Part shown: positions 18,101-26,126 of the stretch, in pieces
Layout of the letters: each line of letters begins with the position of its first letter
Numbering within the stretch: the stretch's first letter is position 1
Assembly: GCA_003211235.1 (NCBI GenBank)
Contig: QCTG01000001.1
Location: forward strand, 59,184-123,183
Length of the DNA: 64,000 nt
Origin: Synechococcus sp. AG-673-B04
GTDB taxonomy: Bacteria; Cyanobacteriota; Cyanobacteriia; PCC-6307; Cyanobiaceae
Direction: 5' to 3'
Position numbers and translations under genes: made by a program
Notes under the pieces: generated by a model
What the model was told of the DNA's origin: nothing
The model's database searches: none
The model's input: only the letters and a program-made list of their open reading frames with translations

Positions 18101-20283
18101 GTGCAGGTAAAGGTGGAAATGGTCGAATTAGTGTTTGGAGCAATAGTAAAGAACACAATGGTTTCTTCTATGCTGGTGACATAACCTCATTTGCTTGGGA
18201 TCCGAGTCTTCGTGACAAGTCTAATACTCGATTTACCATCGGTGATTTTGATACGGACAACTTTGGTGACATTGCCATTGTTGGTTCCAAGAAAAAAGGA
18301 AGTCCAATCCAGGTCATCTCTTCTCGCAATAATATAACTCTTTCAGCCTTTTATCCGAACATGAAAGGCGAACTCGCTTTGTCGAGTGGGTTCTCCTCTT
18401 GGCATAATTTAGGACTAGAAACTCTGGTTATTTATCAGAAAAAGAATTCTTCCGCAAAGGTTAAAACAGCGACAATGCGCGCTGCGAGCTACGTCGCTCA
18501 CTCCACTGGTGATTTCAATCCTTTTATCGACGAAGCTAAATATTCTGCTTATGCCGCTGATGACTTTCAATTCAAGATAAGTTCACCACTCGAAAGACTA
18601 GAGACAATTGATTCAGGTCGAGGCTTTGACTGGTTGGTCAATGATGAAAAAAGCCTTGCTGATCTCAAACGTCGTGGTGGCGGTCAGGAGCTACAGGTCA
18701 AGCAGAGCTTTAGTGGCTTCCTAGCCAATCCGGTCAGTGTGGCATCGGTCGGAGACGCTACTGATACTTATGCATACCTCGATCAAAATAATACTTTTAA
18801 TCTTCCTTACCTATCCAATGATGATGACTTAATATCGGCCCAAAAAGATGTCATACGACTATTTGTCAAGGAGATTGATCGGCTCCCAAGCCCTGAGGAA
18901 CTCGCACGCTTTAGCAGTCGACTTTTAGGACGTGCATATGGAAGCAGTGACAACACTCAGGTGAAAACAAAACGCTTCATACGAAAAGTTTTACGTTATC
19001 AAGGTGATTTCGACGCTAATGATGCCATTGCGACGGATGCAATTCTTGGCAAGTATTACGACCATGCCCTCGGATCTGTAACCTATGCTCAGGCAGGTAT
19101 TGTTGATTTCGATAGTAAAAAAACTTATCTAAATCTTGCTGATGATCGAGGAAAACCAAATGACGACAAATACACCAAGAAAGACCTGAACAAAATTGCA
19201 AGGTTCGGGCTCTACGTAATTGCACAGATTGGCAATAGCATCAATGTTGATGGTGACATCGAAATGTATATGGGACCTTCTACCAAATTGAAGGGCCTCC
19301 TCTCCACTTCTTATCGATCTTTAGGCCTGGGCAAGAAAAACCTCAATGAGTCTATCAATCAACTGAACACGACCCTAAAAGGCAATTATACTTATCCCGG
19401 CGACTCTAAATACGATGGATCATCGCCCTTACAAAATGGTTTAAACGTCGAGTCACCATCTTTTATCGATTCCGAATACAATATTCTTTCTCCAGAATTT
19501 AGTAAAACTTCTAATACGACATTCTTAGAACTAGGTACTTCGCATGCACATAATCATCATGCGGGTCATAACCACGAATTCTCGGATCTTTCAAGCTTCG
19601 ATGAGGCCCTTTCTCGAACTGGTACTCGTCAAAATGATCGCATTAAGCCACTGACTAAAAAAACTTCTCTCTTCGCCAGCGGAGGCATTGGCCAAGATCA
19701 TTTGTTCGGTAGCTCTTCTGCCGATGTTCTCTTCGGCGATGACGATGATGATCAACTCAAAGCCAAAGGCGGCCGTGACACACTGAATGGCGGAGCAGGA
19801 GATGATGTCTTGATTGGCGGACGTGGTCGTGATCGGTTAATCGGTAACGAAGGAGCCGATCATTTCTATATCGGAACACATGAAAAGTATGGACGGCGAC
19901 ATGCCGATCGCATCGTCGACTTCAATCTTGATTCTCCGATTTCAAATCACGATCAACATACTCATGACCATTCTAGTCACCAATCCTCAATAGCTAAATC
20001 AAGAGATAAAGACTTTAGAGAGAGAGACAAGCTCGTCTTACCAGCTTCTGTTGCAGCATCTTCAGATCATCTCCACATAAATGTAGCGAATTCAATTGAA
20101 GAGCTGCAGGCCTTCTGGAATTCAGGCCATGTTTCAGTTCTGTATTTCAAACCAGAAGGAAAAGTGTATTTAAGTGACAACATACCGACTTTCGATGCCG
20201 ATGAATTTGATCGCAAAGGATTACTTGGAAAATTGAGTGGGTCTCCAGAACTTTTCTGGGAAGACTTCCTTTTCACAAGTTGA
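15196..20283 (+). CDS. Giant secreted multicopper oxidase with FG-GAP, DUF4214-like and RTX repeats
   Basis: The protein has 1695 residues and no Sec signal. Its four copper motifs are VHFHG (residues 159-163), WWHPHFHG (199-206), HPFHPH (546-551) and HCHILPHE (838-845). At the position of the type-1 axial Met (five after the last His) there is Gln849. Motifs III and IV are about 290 residues apart because a DUF4214-like segment (about 585-760) is inserted; a related segment recurs at about 1216-1400. Three FG-GAP/VCBS-like units (for example FGDVNKDGFVDIVVGFGEGG) occupy about 895-1045. RTX-type GGxGxD repeats lie at about 1496-1560 between two His-rich stretches. The RTX repeats imply type I secretion and Ca binding. 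The expected activity is O2-reducing oxidation of a metal ion or an organic substrate outside the cell. AT-rich codon use differs from flanking core genes. Confidence 0.85.
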   Translation: MTPFDKRGGYFPEYLVYDGGPLDEDGLQNGVVTYTTYWGTGPLEIEGVGEHIKLNLGQEVPEGVPDLVYSHFDSKNANADIASHILLYTYGHRDAETGVIEPISPGAHLHVNPGETLKLNVVFGYENEDFDIRTLAKQPRLSVGGVGYTQSGASGSTNVHFHGTNVVSDGYGDNVKVEFTDDWEQVIKIPKSHHLGLSWWHPHFHGSANSQVYGGAFANLSIGDPLEYLGEEFKDARRSYIGIKNFNFNYSQETGRYELATSPFTPESTAQNVYLLNGEYKPEKEGYSTGEWNAFSFINYSSNSFYNVKIVRAIDGTTFDVDDSSTWESIDTYLYARDGYQSNSITKTRTGNNNSILNGLQIEDPVNGKFQPLPAPSLDNNHFLSPAKRHEILTYFEDPGEYKIISEAWTGAGLRAGGWIWPNIELGTIVVEGDKARTPERLPTDVVPEKSSPAINDDLSRYEPLQVRRITWSGNLFVEGANRYAKINGGLYNSSETLPNNQPNRYGGYPTPFLLNDNILPYNPALITQLDTLEYWDHEQWASEQHPFHPHQNHFQSVNPELTNNIGNREKVSSSSPIQKSKEVTSTIQLFIAYLGRFPDANELSREAKRLKKSGNEQSLVQRLSAGKYKDEFENFYQNYYDSNRDIDLQIADGAYYTITRSNIYNPENTFYWASELNRVGINAFPELMLNHFREGGNQTPADFEAQARLSNVADMGLYAINQIATREDRPLETAATALLRVLNQQITADTSTNPDLEQVIQDALDFDHSNQDNGEGFFGSDFRQDTIALQSALPNTQSYSLPSSNRYPAPANYNEWEPSRMTTATIYENFTGGYMQHCHILPHEDSGQGFLIKTIDNLDRTWTADRSSFAPGEDVIIKKASDYQEVVLPLANDIGHELSFGDVNKDGFVDIVVGFGEGGSDLIRIFSGRDLTLMNEFNAFPGEKNWDSGVNLGVGDMTGDALKDVVIGAGKGGNGRISVWSNSKEHNGFFYAGDITSFAWDPSLRDKSNTRFTIGDFDTDNFGDIAIVGSKKKGSPIQVISSRNNITLSAFYPNMKGELALSSGFSSWHNLGLETLVIYQKKNSSAKVKTATMRAASYVAHSTGDFNPFIDEAKYSAYAADDFQFKISSPLERLETIDSGRGFDWLVNDEKSLADLKRRGGGQELQVKQSFSGFLANPVSVASVGDATDTYAYLDQNNTFNLPYLSNDDDLISAQKDVIRLFVKEIDRLPSPEELARFSSRLLGRAYGSSDNTQVKTKRFIRKVLRYQGDFDANDAIATDAILGKYYDHALGSVTYAQAGIVDFDSKKTYLNLADDRGKPNDDKYTKKDLNKIARFGLYVIAQIGNSINVDGDIEMYMGPSTKLKGLLSTSYRSLGLGKKNLNESINQLNTTLKGNYTYPGDSKYDGSSPLQNGLNVESPSFIDSEYNILSPEFSKTSNTTFLELGTSHAHNHHAGHNHEFSDLSSFDEALSRTGTRQNDRIKPLTKKTSLFASGGIGQDHLFGSSSADVLFGDDDDDQLKAKGGRDTLNGGAGDDVLIGGRGRDRLIGNEGADHFYIGTHEKYGRRHADRIVDFNLDSPISNHDQHTHDHSSHQSSIAKSRDKDFRERDKLVLPASVAASSDHLHINVANSIEELQAFWNSGHVSVLYFKPEGKVYLSDNIPTFDADEFDRKGLLGKLSGSPELFWEDFLFTS

Positions 20284-20425
20284 GTCAAGGCAATTCACCA
20301 ATGCAAGAGATGACGATGTCTTGGACTCATCGGTAGCCCAACTCATTAGAGGTCTTATAAAAGCGATTGATGACCGTGCTCAGTCCAGTTCGGGCCTAAT
20401 TTGTTTGCCTGTTCTCCCCGCTCCG
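20284..20425. other. Right junction of the AT-rich island
   Basis: Base composition returns to the GC-rich core level within this stretch, between the multicopper oxidase stop and ndhO. No repeat, tRNA or hairpin terminator was recognised. The ndhO frame is open through here to a point before the oxidase stop, but homologues begin at the ATG at 20426. Confidence 0.5.
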
Positions 20426-20680
20426 ATGCCAGATACCGACGCAGCGGCTCCCGCCAAGGCCAAACCGGCGGCTCTTCGCAAGGGAGCACTGGTGAAGGTG
20501 AACCGTGCGGCCTACGACGCCAGCATCGAAGCCGCCGCCAGTGATCCCACACCGCCGGCATACATCTTTGAAGGCCCAGGCGAACTTCTCGTGGTGAAAG
20601 GGGATTACGGCCAGGTGCGTTGGAACCGGCCGGTACCGGATGTGTGGCTGCGGATGGATCAGCTGGAAGCCTGCGCCTGA
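20426..20680 (+). CDS. ndhO: NAD(P)H-quinone oxidoreductase (NDH-1) subunit O
   Basis: The 84-residue protein matches Ndh[41 protein letters not shown] and [17 protein letters not shown]. NdhO is a small peripheral subunit of the photosynthetic NDH-1 complex at the thylakoid membrane. The chosen start, ATG at 20426, gives [20 protein letters not shown]; the longer frame (to 20237) runs into the upstream gene. It overlaps the 3' end of the convergent membrane glycosyltransferase gene by 22 bases. Confidence 0.9.
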   Translation: MPDTDAAAPAKAKPAALRKGALVKVNRAAYDASIEAAASDPTPPAYIFEGPGELLVVKGDYGQVRWNRPVPDVWLRMDQLEACA

Positions 20681-22704
20681 TCCAGTTCATCCTCCACAGC
20701 CTTCACGGCTGCGGGGATGGACTCCACAGCTGAAGGCAACCGCCACAAGCGACCTGACAACACAGAACTGAGATCGGCCAATGCATCTATCAGTGGGTTG
20801 TTGTGCCGCTGCTGAGCCGCATCCGCCACCGACGCGGCCGACCAGGGATGAGCCGCGGCCAGAAGCACAACAATGCGATAGGCAGAAGGCCAGGGGTTAT
20901 CGGGGAGAAGCTCGTCCAGATCGGCGAATGCACTGGCAGCCTCCCCAGGGCGATTGGCCAACACCGCCAGCAGGGCCAGACTCCAGCGAGCCTGCGCATC
21001 GTCCGGGTCGGCCTCAAGCCGCTCCTGCGCCTGCCGCTGGAGCGGCTTTCGATAAAGAAAATGGCCATCAAGCATGTGCTCAACTGCCACAGCAGAGAAC
21101 ACCGAATCCAACCCAACGGGGCCCCGCTCAAGCCCAGCTGCCAAAGCGGGAAGCCGGGATTCAAAGCCGTCCGCCGGTGGGTGATCGTCCCGTCTCCGCC
21201 AGAGGGAGTAGCTGCCGCCCTTGGGACGCGGGAACTGTTGCATCTGCTGAAAGATCCCACTGCTGCGCACGGCACGGTCCATTCTCCGTGCGCTCCTGCG
21301 GACGGAACCCTGGTGTCCCTCCGCCAGCACCACCCATTCAGCTCGGCGTAGAACCGGGAGAACATCGCCCGGATTGCCACCGAGTTGCCGCCCGACGGTC
21401 TGCCCACCATGGCGGCGGCCGTAAAAGCTGATGTTGTGTTGATTGAGATCAGAGGTGCTGGGCACCACGACCAACGTTCGGGGCGGTTGGTCGGGCACAC
21501 CGCCTCCAGCCGCCAGCACCAAGTCCTCCACCGGCCCGCTAGGGCGACTGAGCAGACGCTGCCACTGCAAGTGCCAACCGGCCGGAATGCAAGCCAGCAG
21601 TCCAACGGCCAGGGCAGGAGTGGACCAGGACGGCCTCCATCGCTGCAGCCAGAGGCCCCACTGCCACAAGCCCCGGCTGAGCAACAGCAACAGCATTGGC
21701 AGCAACGGAGCGATGTAACGGTCGCCTTTATTCGGGCTCAGGGTGGTGAGAATCCACGCCGCAAAAAGATTGAGCAGCAACCAGCGCCAGGACCAGTCAA
21801 AAGCGACAGGTTGATGGCGCCGCTGCCACCACCAGATCAGCAGTCCGGAGAGTCCAACGATCAGCAACACGGAGCCCAACTGCTCCGGCAGCAGCCTTGG
21901 GTACCAAAGCCAACCCTCCAGGCTGCGCCAGCCCGGATCCCCTTCCCGCGTAGCCGATTCGAACACGGCCCGGTTGGTGCCACCCAGACTGGTGATCCAG
22001 TTGTGGCGCAGCCAGGGGCCGATCAACGCAGCTCCCAGTAGTGGCAACAGCAGAGCCTGCCGCAGCCAAGGGCCACGGCGATGCAAGGCCAGACCCGCTG
22101 CCCAGCAACCGGCAGGAATCAACACCAGCAAAGCGCTCTGCTTCACCAGCACCGCCGCAAGAGCAGCCAGGGTTGCCGCCCATGCCTGCCCCCAGCGACC
22201 GCCATGCTGCGGATCAAGCCAGACATCCAAACGCCAAAGGCCCAAGGTCACTGCTGCGGCCAGGGGCATCTCGAGCACATAATCCGTTCGCAGCTCCAGC
22301 AGAGCCGGCGCCAGAGCGACCAGCACACAAGCCAGCAGGGCCAGGCCGACACCGTGCAAACGACGGCCCCAGCCCGCCACGGCCACCAGCAGCAGCCCAT
22401 GCCAGAGGCTGAGACTCCAGGCGGCTTGAGCCGGGTCATCACCGCTGAACGACATCACGCTGCCGTTCACCAGCGAAGCCAAGGGGGGGATCTTGGGGGA
22501 GAGATCCAACAACGCCTTCCATCCCTGCCAGCTCCCACCGGGAAGGAGACCAAGCGCACGGCCATGGTCGAGGGCGCTGTTGAGATAGTCGGCCTGATCC
22601 CAGGCTGGAACTCCGCCCTGGTGAATCCACCAGAGGCGATCCAGGACTGTGGCCAACAACCAGATCAGAACAACCCCAAAGCTGAAGCACCACCGCTGTC
22701 TCAC
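20659..22704 (-). CDS. GT39/ArnT-like membrane glycosyltransferase
   Basis: The 681-residue integral membrane protein has about ten hydrophobic segments. Near residue 35 it has [20 protein letters not shown], the acidic loop after helix 1 typical of GT-C enzymes, and near 140 [21 protein letters not shown] soluble C-terminal part of about 230 residues carries TPR-like helices. GT-C enzymes move a sugar from a polyprenyl-phosphate donor to an acceptor on the outer face of the membrane; the acceptor is unknown. The start is a GTG overlapping the dnaJ-like stop (GTGTGA), so the two are coupled. Similar proteins occur at 26-32 kb. Confidence 0.75.
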   Translation of the reverse strand: MRQRWCFSFGVVLIWLLATVLDRLWWIHQGGVPAWDQADYLNSALDHGRALGLLPGGSWQGWKALLDLSPKIPPLASLVNGSVMSFSGDDPAQAAWSLSLWHGLLLVAVAGWGRRLHGVGLALLACVLVALAPALLELRTDYVLEMPLAAAVTLGLWRLDVWLDPQHGGRWGQAWAATLAALAAVLVKQSALLVLIPAGCWAAGLALHRRGPWLRQALLLPLLGAALIGPWLRHNWITSLGGTNRAVFESATREGDPGWRSLEGWLWYPRLLPEQLGSVLLIVGLSGLLIWWWQRRHQPVAFDWSWRWLLLNLFAAWILTTLSPNKGDRYIAPLLPMLLLLLSRGLWQWGLWLQRWRPSWSTPALAVGLLACIPAGWHLQWQRLLSRPSGPVEDLVLAAGGGVPDQPPRTLVVVPSTSDLNQHNISFYGRRHGGQTVGRQLGGNPGDVLPVLRRAEWVVLAEGHQGSVRRSARRMDRAVRSSGIFQQMQQFPRPKGGSYSLWRRRDDHPPADGFESRLPALAAGLERGPVGLDSVFSAVAVEHMLDGHFLYRKPLQRQAQERLEADPDDAQARWSLALLAVLANRPGEAASAFADLDELLPDNPWPSAYRIVVLLAAAHPWSAASVADAAQQRHNNPLIDALADLSSVLSGRLWRLPSAVESIPAAVKAVEDELDQAQASS

Positions 22705-23369
22705 ACGATCTCCAGCCGTCGGCGCTCGTCCTGAAGCCGTTTGCGCCGCTGCTTGGCCTCCCGCAGCATTTCACGGCCGTCGTGGAGGTAGTTATCCACG
22801 TAACCCATCGTGTAGCGCTCCAACTCCACCAGGGCGTCCTCCACTTCGGAGAAGCAGTGATAAACACTCAAACCAAATCCACCAACAGAAGGAGGGGTGG
22901 GCAGCGACTGAAATAGCTCTTTGATCCGTTCGATCCGACGGCCACTGCTCTCGAGATAGCCACAGAATGCCTCCATCAGCTCATCGTCATAGGGATCCGC
23001 CGATAGGGCCTTGAACTGGTTGGGGAAGGGGTTGATCACCTCCCCGAGTAAGCGATCAATCGGTGCATAAACCTGCCGCAACCATCGCACCAGTGCATCG
23101 TCCGCCTCCACAGCACGGTTGTGCTCGGCTGCAGCCCGACGCAGATCCGGCGCCGTTGTGGAACGCCCTGATCGCAACCGCGTCCGGTCGTGAGCCCGGC
23201 GCCGCTCGACATCACTCAGCACTTCCCAGGCTGCATTCAGCGCCAGCATCCGTTGGTCATCCCCACCGGCGTCGGGATGATGCTGCTTCACCAATCGCCG
23301 ATAGGCCGCTTTGATCTCAGCAGCGGTGGCGGATGGGAGGACCTCCAGCACGGCGTAGGGATCGGCCAT
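22701..23369 (-). CDS. J-domain (DnaJ-like) protein
   Basis: The 222-residue protein has an N-terminal J domain: [34 protein letters not shown], with the HPD motif that stimulates Hsp70 ATPase. The remaining 150 residues lack the Gly/Phe and zinc-finger regions of true DnaJ and are predicted helical, ending in a Lys/Arg-rich helix. It is therefore a type III J protein with an unknown client. The start ATG at 23369 is preceded by an in-frame GTG at 23372. Confidence 0.85.
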   Translation of the reverse strand: MADPYAVLEVLPSATAAEIKAAYRRLVKQHHPDAGGDDQRMLALNAAWEVLSDVERRRAHDRTRLRSGRSTTAPDLRRAAAEHNRAVEADDALVRWLRQVYAPIDRLLGEVINPFPNQFKALSADPYDDELMEAFCGYLESSGRRIERIKELFQSLPTPPSVGGFGLSVYHCFSEVEDALVELERYTMGYVDNYLHDGREMLREAKQRRKRLQDERRRLEIV

Positions 23370-23393
23370 CACTCAACGTTTCTTGCACCATGG

Positions 23394-24362
23394 TCACAGC
23401 TGCGCGTCCCGACGTGCCTGCAACAGGGCGCCCGACGTGAACATGGGTGTGGAGAGATAGCGCTCGCCATAGCTGGCCAGCATCACCACAATGCGCCGTT
23501 CGGCAAAACATGGACGCTGAGCCAGTTGCAGGGCGGCCGCCACTGCTGCGCCACTACTGATACCGCAGAGGAGCCCCTCGGCCCGGGCCAGCCGACGGCC
23601 GGTCTCCATCGCCGCGGCATCGTCCACAGCGATCACCTCATCGATCAGGTCACGGTCCAGCACAGCGGGAACAAACCCCGCACCGATGCCCTGGATGCGA
23701 TGCGCTCCGGGAGGCTTGCCTGAGAGCACAGCACTCCCAGCCGGCTCCACAGCCACCACGTGCAGGTCCGGATTGCGCTGCTTCAGCAAACGGGCACAAC
23801 CCGTGACCGTGCCACCGGTGCCAACCCCAGCTACCAGGGCATCCAGCCGTCCTTCACAGTCGCGCCAGATCTCCTCCGCTGTGGTGCGTTCATGCACAGC
23901 TGGATTGGCTGGGTTATCGAACTGCTGCAGGAGATAGGCCCCAGGGATTTCAGTCTCAAGCTCTTTCGCCAAGGCAATGGCACCAGTCATTCCCTCGGCC
24001 CCATCGGTGAGTTGCAGCTCGGCTCCGTAGGCCCGGAGCATGGCTCGCCGCTCGGTGCTCATCGTGTCCGGCATGGTGAGGATCAGCCGGTAACCACGGG
24101 CTGCGGCCACCATCGCCAGAGCGATTCCGGTGTTGCCGCTGGTGGGCTCGACAAGCACCGTTCGGCCCGGTTGAATCGTGCCCTGGGCCTCCGCCTCCAA
24201 CACCATGGCACTGGCGATACGGTCTTTCACCGAAGCAGATGGATTGAAGCATTCGAGCTTGGCCACCACCTCGGAGAAACAACCCTTCTCCAATGGCAGC
24301 CGATTGAGCCTCACACAAGGCGTACTTCCGATCAGTGCTGTGATGTCGGAGGCAATACCCAT
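23394..24362 (-). CDS. cysK: Cysteine synthase (O-acetylserine (thiol)-lyase)
   Basis: A PLP enzyme of the beta family. It has [15 protein letters not shown] with the PLP-binding Lys, the phosphate-cup loop [14 protein letters not shown], and a C-terminal [15 protein letters not shown]. It makes cysteine from O-acetylserine and sulfide in the cytoplasm. The frame extends to a TTG at 24377; the ATG at 24362 gives [20 protein letters not shown], close to the family start. CysM cannot be fully excluded from sequence alone. It is 24 bases upstream of the dnaJ-like gene on the same strand. Confidence 0.88.
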   Translation of the reverse strand: MGIASDITALIGSTPCVRLNRLPLEKGCFSEVVAKLECFNPSASVKDRIASAMVLEAEAQGTIQPGRTVLVEPTSGNTGIALAMVAAARGYRLILTMPDTMSTERRAMLRAYGAELQLTDGAEGMTGAIALAKELETEIPGAYLLQQFDNPANPAVHERTTAEEIWRDCEGRLDALVAGVGTGGTVTGCARLLKQRNPDLHVVAVEPAGSAVLSGKPPGAHRIQGIGAGFVPAVLDRDLIDEVIAVDDAAAMETGRRLARAEGLLCGISSGAAVAAALQLAQRPCFAERRIVVMLASYGERYLSTPMFTSGALLQARRDAQL

Positions 24363-24458
24363 CTCCGATTCAGGCAATTACAGGAAAGAACTTCAACCTT
24401 TACTTTTTAATTAAAACACAAAGCCTAATTCAAGCCCTAAAGACCAGGGCGCTTAGCA

Positions 24459-24487
24459 ATAAAAAAGCCGCCCCGTGAAGGGACGGC
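24459..24487 (-). terminator. Rho-independent terminator of the SLH porin gene
   Basis: On the minus strand a GCCGTCCC stem pairs with GGGGCGGC around a short loop and is followed directly by TTTTTTATT. It begins 28 bases after the porin stop codon. Confidence 0.9.
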
Positions 24488-24514
24488 ATAAGCGAAGCAT
24501 TGAAACTGCTTTGA

Positions 24515-25954
24515 TCAGAATGTGAATGTGGTCTTCAAGAAACCACCGTGCACATAGTCGCTGGAAAGGGTGCCTGAATACTCGTCAATCGCGAAATAAG
24601 TAGGCGTGATGGTGATGTTGTCCGTTACAACAAACTTGTAGAAGACTTCATACATTTTGTTGTAGTCGTTATCAACCTTAGGTGCTTGTCCAGTGGCAAA
24701 ACCAAAGGAATTACCTTCAACGAACACATCATCCCACTCAAATCCAACGTACCAACCGTGGATCTCATCATCAGAATCATCAGGATCCGACATGGACCAA
24801 CCACCACTGATCGAAGGAATCATGCCTGAATCCTCTGGCTTCCAAGCAGCCGCAACACTGTAACCAACACGGTTATCACCAGCAGCAGCGGCAGCCTTAT
24901 TGGTGCCAATGGTCAGGCCGACATTTTGCGCGTAGGCAAAACCCACTTGAGCCAGGAAATTACCGTTCAGGAGTTCACCGTCGTAAAACAGCTGCCACGA
25001 GGATGTTGAACCAGTCTCATCCCGGCCGATACCAATGGAACTTCCATCCCAGGCAACATAGTTGCCGCTGAACGAAAAACCGGAATCACCAAAGCTGTAA
25101 ACAGCACCTACGCCAGCACCAGCGCCAGCAAGGTTATTGGTCGCCCAAGCTCCGCCATAGGTAAAGAAATCAAGCAGGAGATCCGAGGGATAGTAAGTGG
25201 CATAACCTGCATACATACCGGCATCGTCGGTACGAACGATGGGACCAGTTGTTACCGTGAGATTGTCACCAACCGGGAAGGTATAAAAGAGGCGATCAAC
25301 GACAAGAGTGTTACCAGTCCCTGCGGCAGTCTCTACAAAAGTAAGACCGTCAATAAAGGGACCTTCAAAGTTGCCCGCACGAAGACGTGCAGTCAGCGAA
25401 TCCTCTCCAGTGAAGGAAGTATCCAATGTCAAACGGAAATCGTATTGGAAGGTGAAGTTTTCACCTTCACCACCATCAAAACCTTCCATGCCACCCATAA
25501 CCCAAGCTGAGTAACCCTTGAGTTTGGTGGTGGTGGAGAACTGGGTTGCTTCCAGTTCGCCCACGCGGGCTTCCAGGCCATCCACACGGCCTTTGATGAT
25601 CGCTAGTTCGGTTTCGAACTCACGGATCAGGCGCTTCAGCTCATCGGTCATGCCGGTGACGCTGTCGAGGCAGGCGTTCAGCAGGGCTGCAGCCTCGTAA
25701 CGGGTCATCGCCCGGTTGCCACGGAAGGTGCCGTTGGGATAACCGGCGACGCAGCCGTAGGTTTCCACCAGGTTGCTCAGAGCCTGATAGGCCCAGTCGG
25801 TGGGATAAACGTCGGAAAACTGGGTGACGCTGGTCACCTGATCAGCAGCGGCGTACTCGGAGACACCGTTGATGTTGAGCTCGGCGGCATTAGCGCCAGT
25901 GGCCAAAAGGCCAAGGGCAGCAGGAGCCACCAGCAGTTGCTGGAAAAGCTTCAT
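24515..25954 (-). CDS. SLH-domain outer-membrane porin (Som/iron-uptake porin type)
   Basis: The 479-residue protein has a signal peptide (LLVAPAALGLLATGANAA). An SLH domain follows at about residues 46-110 (FSDVYPTDWAYQALSNLVETYGCVAGYPNGTFRGNRAMTRYEAAALLNACLD), then a coiled coil (about 110-140) and a C-terminal beta barrel ending in FLKTTFTF. This is the common cyanobacterial porin plan: SLH binds peptidoglycan-linked polymer and the barrel passes small solutes, including inorganic ions. Upstream is a 170-base region divergent from a DUF2079 gene. The strong terminator fits a highly expressed gene. Confidence 0.92.
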   Translation of the reverse strand: MKLFQQLLVAPAALGLLATGANAAELNINGVSEYAAADQVTSVTQFSDVYPTDWAYQALSNLVETYGCVAGYPNGTFRGNRAMTRYEAAALLNACLDSVTGMTDELKRLIREFETELAIIKGRVDGLEARVGELEATQFSTTTKLKGYSAWVMGGMEGFDGGEGENFTFQYDFRLTLDTSFTGEDSLTARLRAGNFEGPFIDGLTFVETAAGTGNTLVVDRLFYTFPVGDNLTVTTGPIVRTDDAGMYAGYATYYPSDLLLDFFTYGGAWATNNLAGAGAGVGAVYSFGDSGFSFSGNYVAWDGSSIGIGRDETGSTSSWQLFYDGELLNGNFLAQVGFAYAQNVGLTIGTNKAAAAAGDNRVGYSVAAAWKPEDSGMIPSISGGWSMSDPDDSDDEIHGWYVGFEWDDVFVEGNSFGFATGQAPKVDNDYNKMYEVFYKFVVTDNITITPTYFAIDEYSGTLSSDYVHGGFLKTTFTF

Positions 25955-26126
25955 GAGTTCCTCACACAGGAAATTGGCGATTAAACGCCATGCTCTTAAT
26001 AACTACTCCCCAAAAAACAATCACCAGACGCTATGCCACAAAGCACATCGGAATGTGTTGACGAATACTGAATTGACGGGTGACTGTCTTTTTTGCGACT
26101 GATTTGATCTGACAACCTTACGTCAA

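Noticed and set aside
20237..20425. N-terminal extension of ndhO into the island
   Set aside because: NdhO homologues are short and begin at the PDTDAAAP region; the extension overlaps the oxidase gene.
7415..20425. Island interpreted as a prophage or transposon
   Set aside because: No integrase, transposase, phage structural gene, tRNA target or terminal repeat could be recognised.
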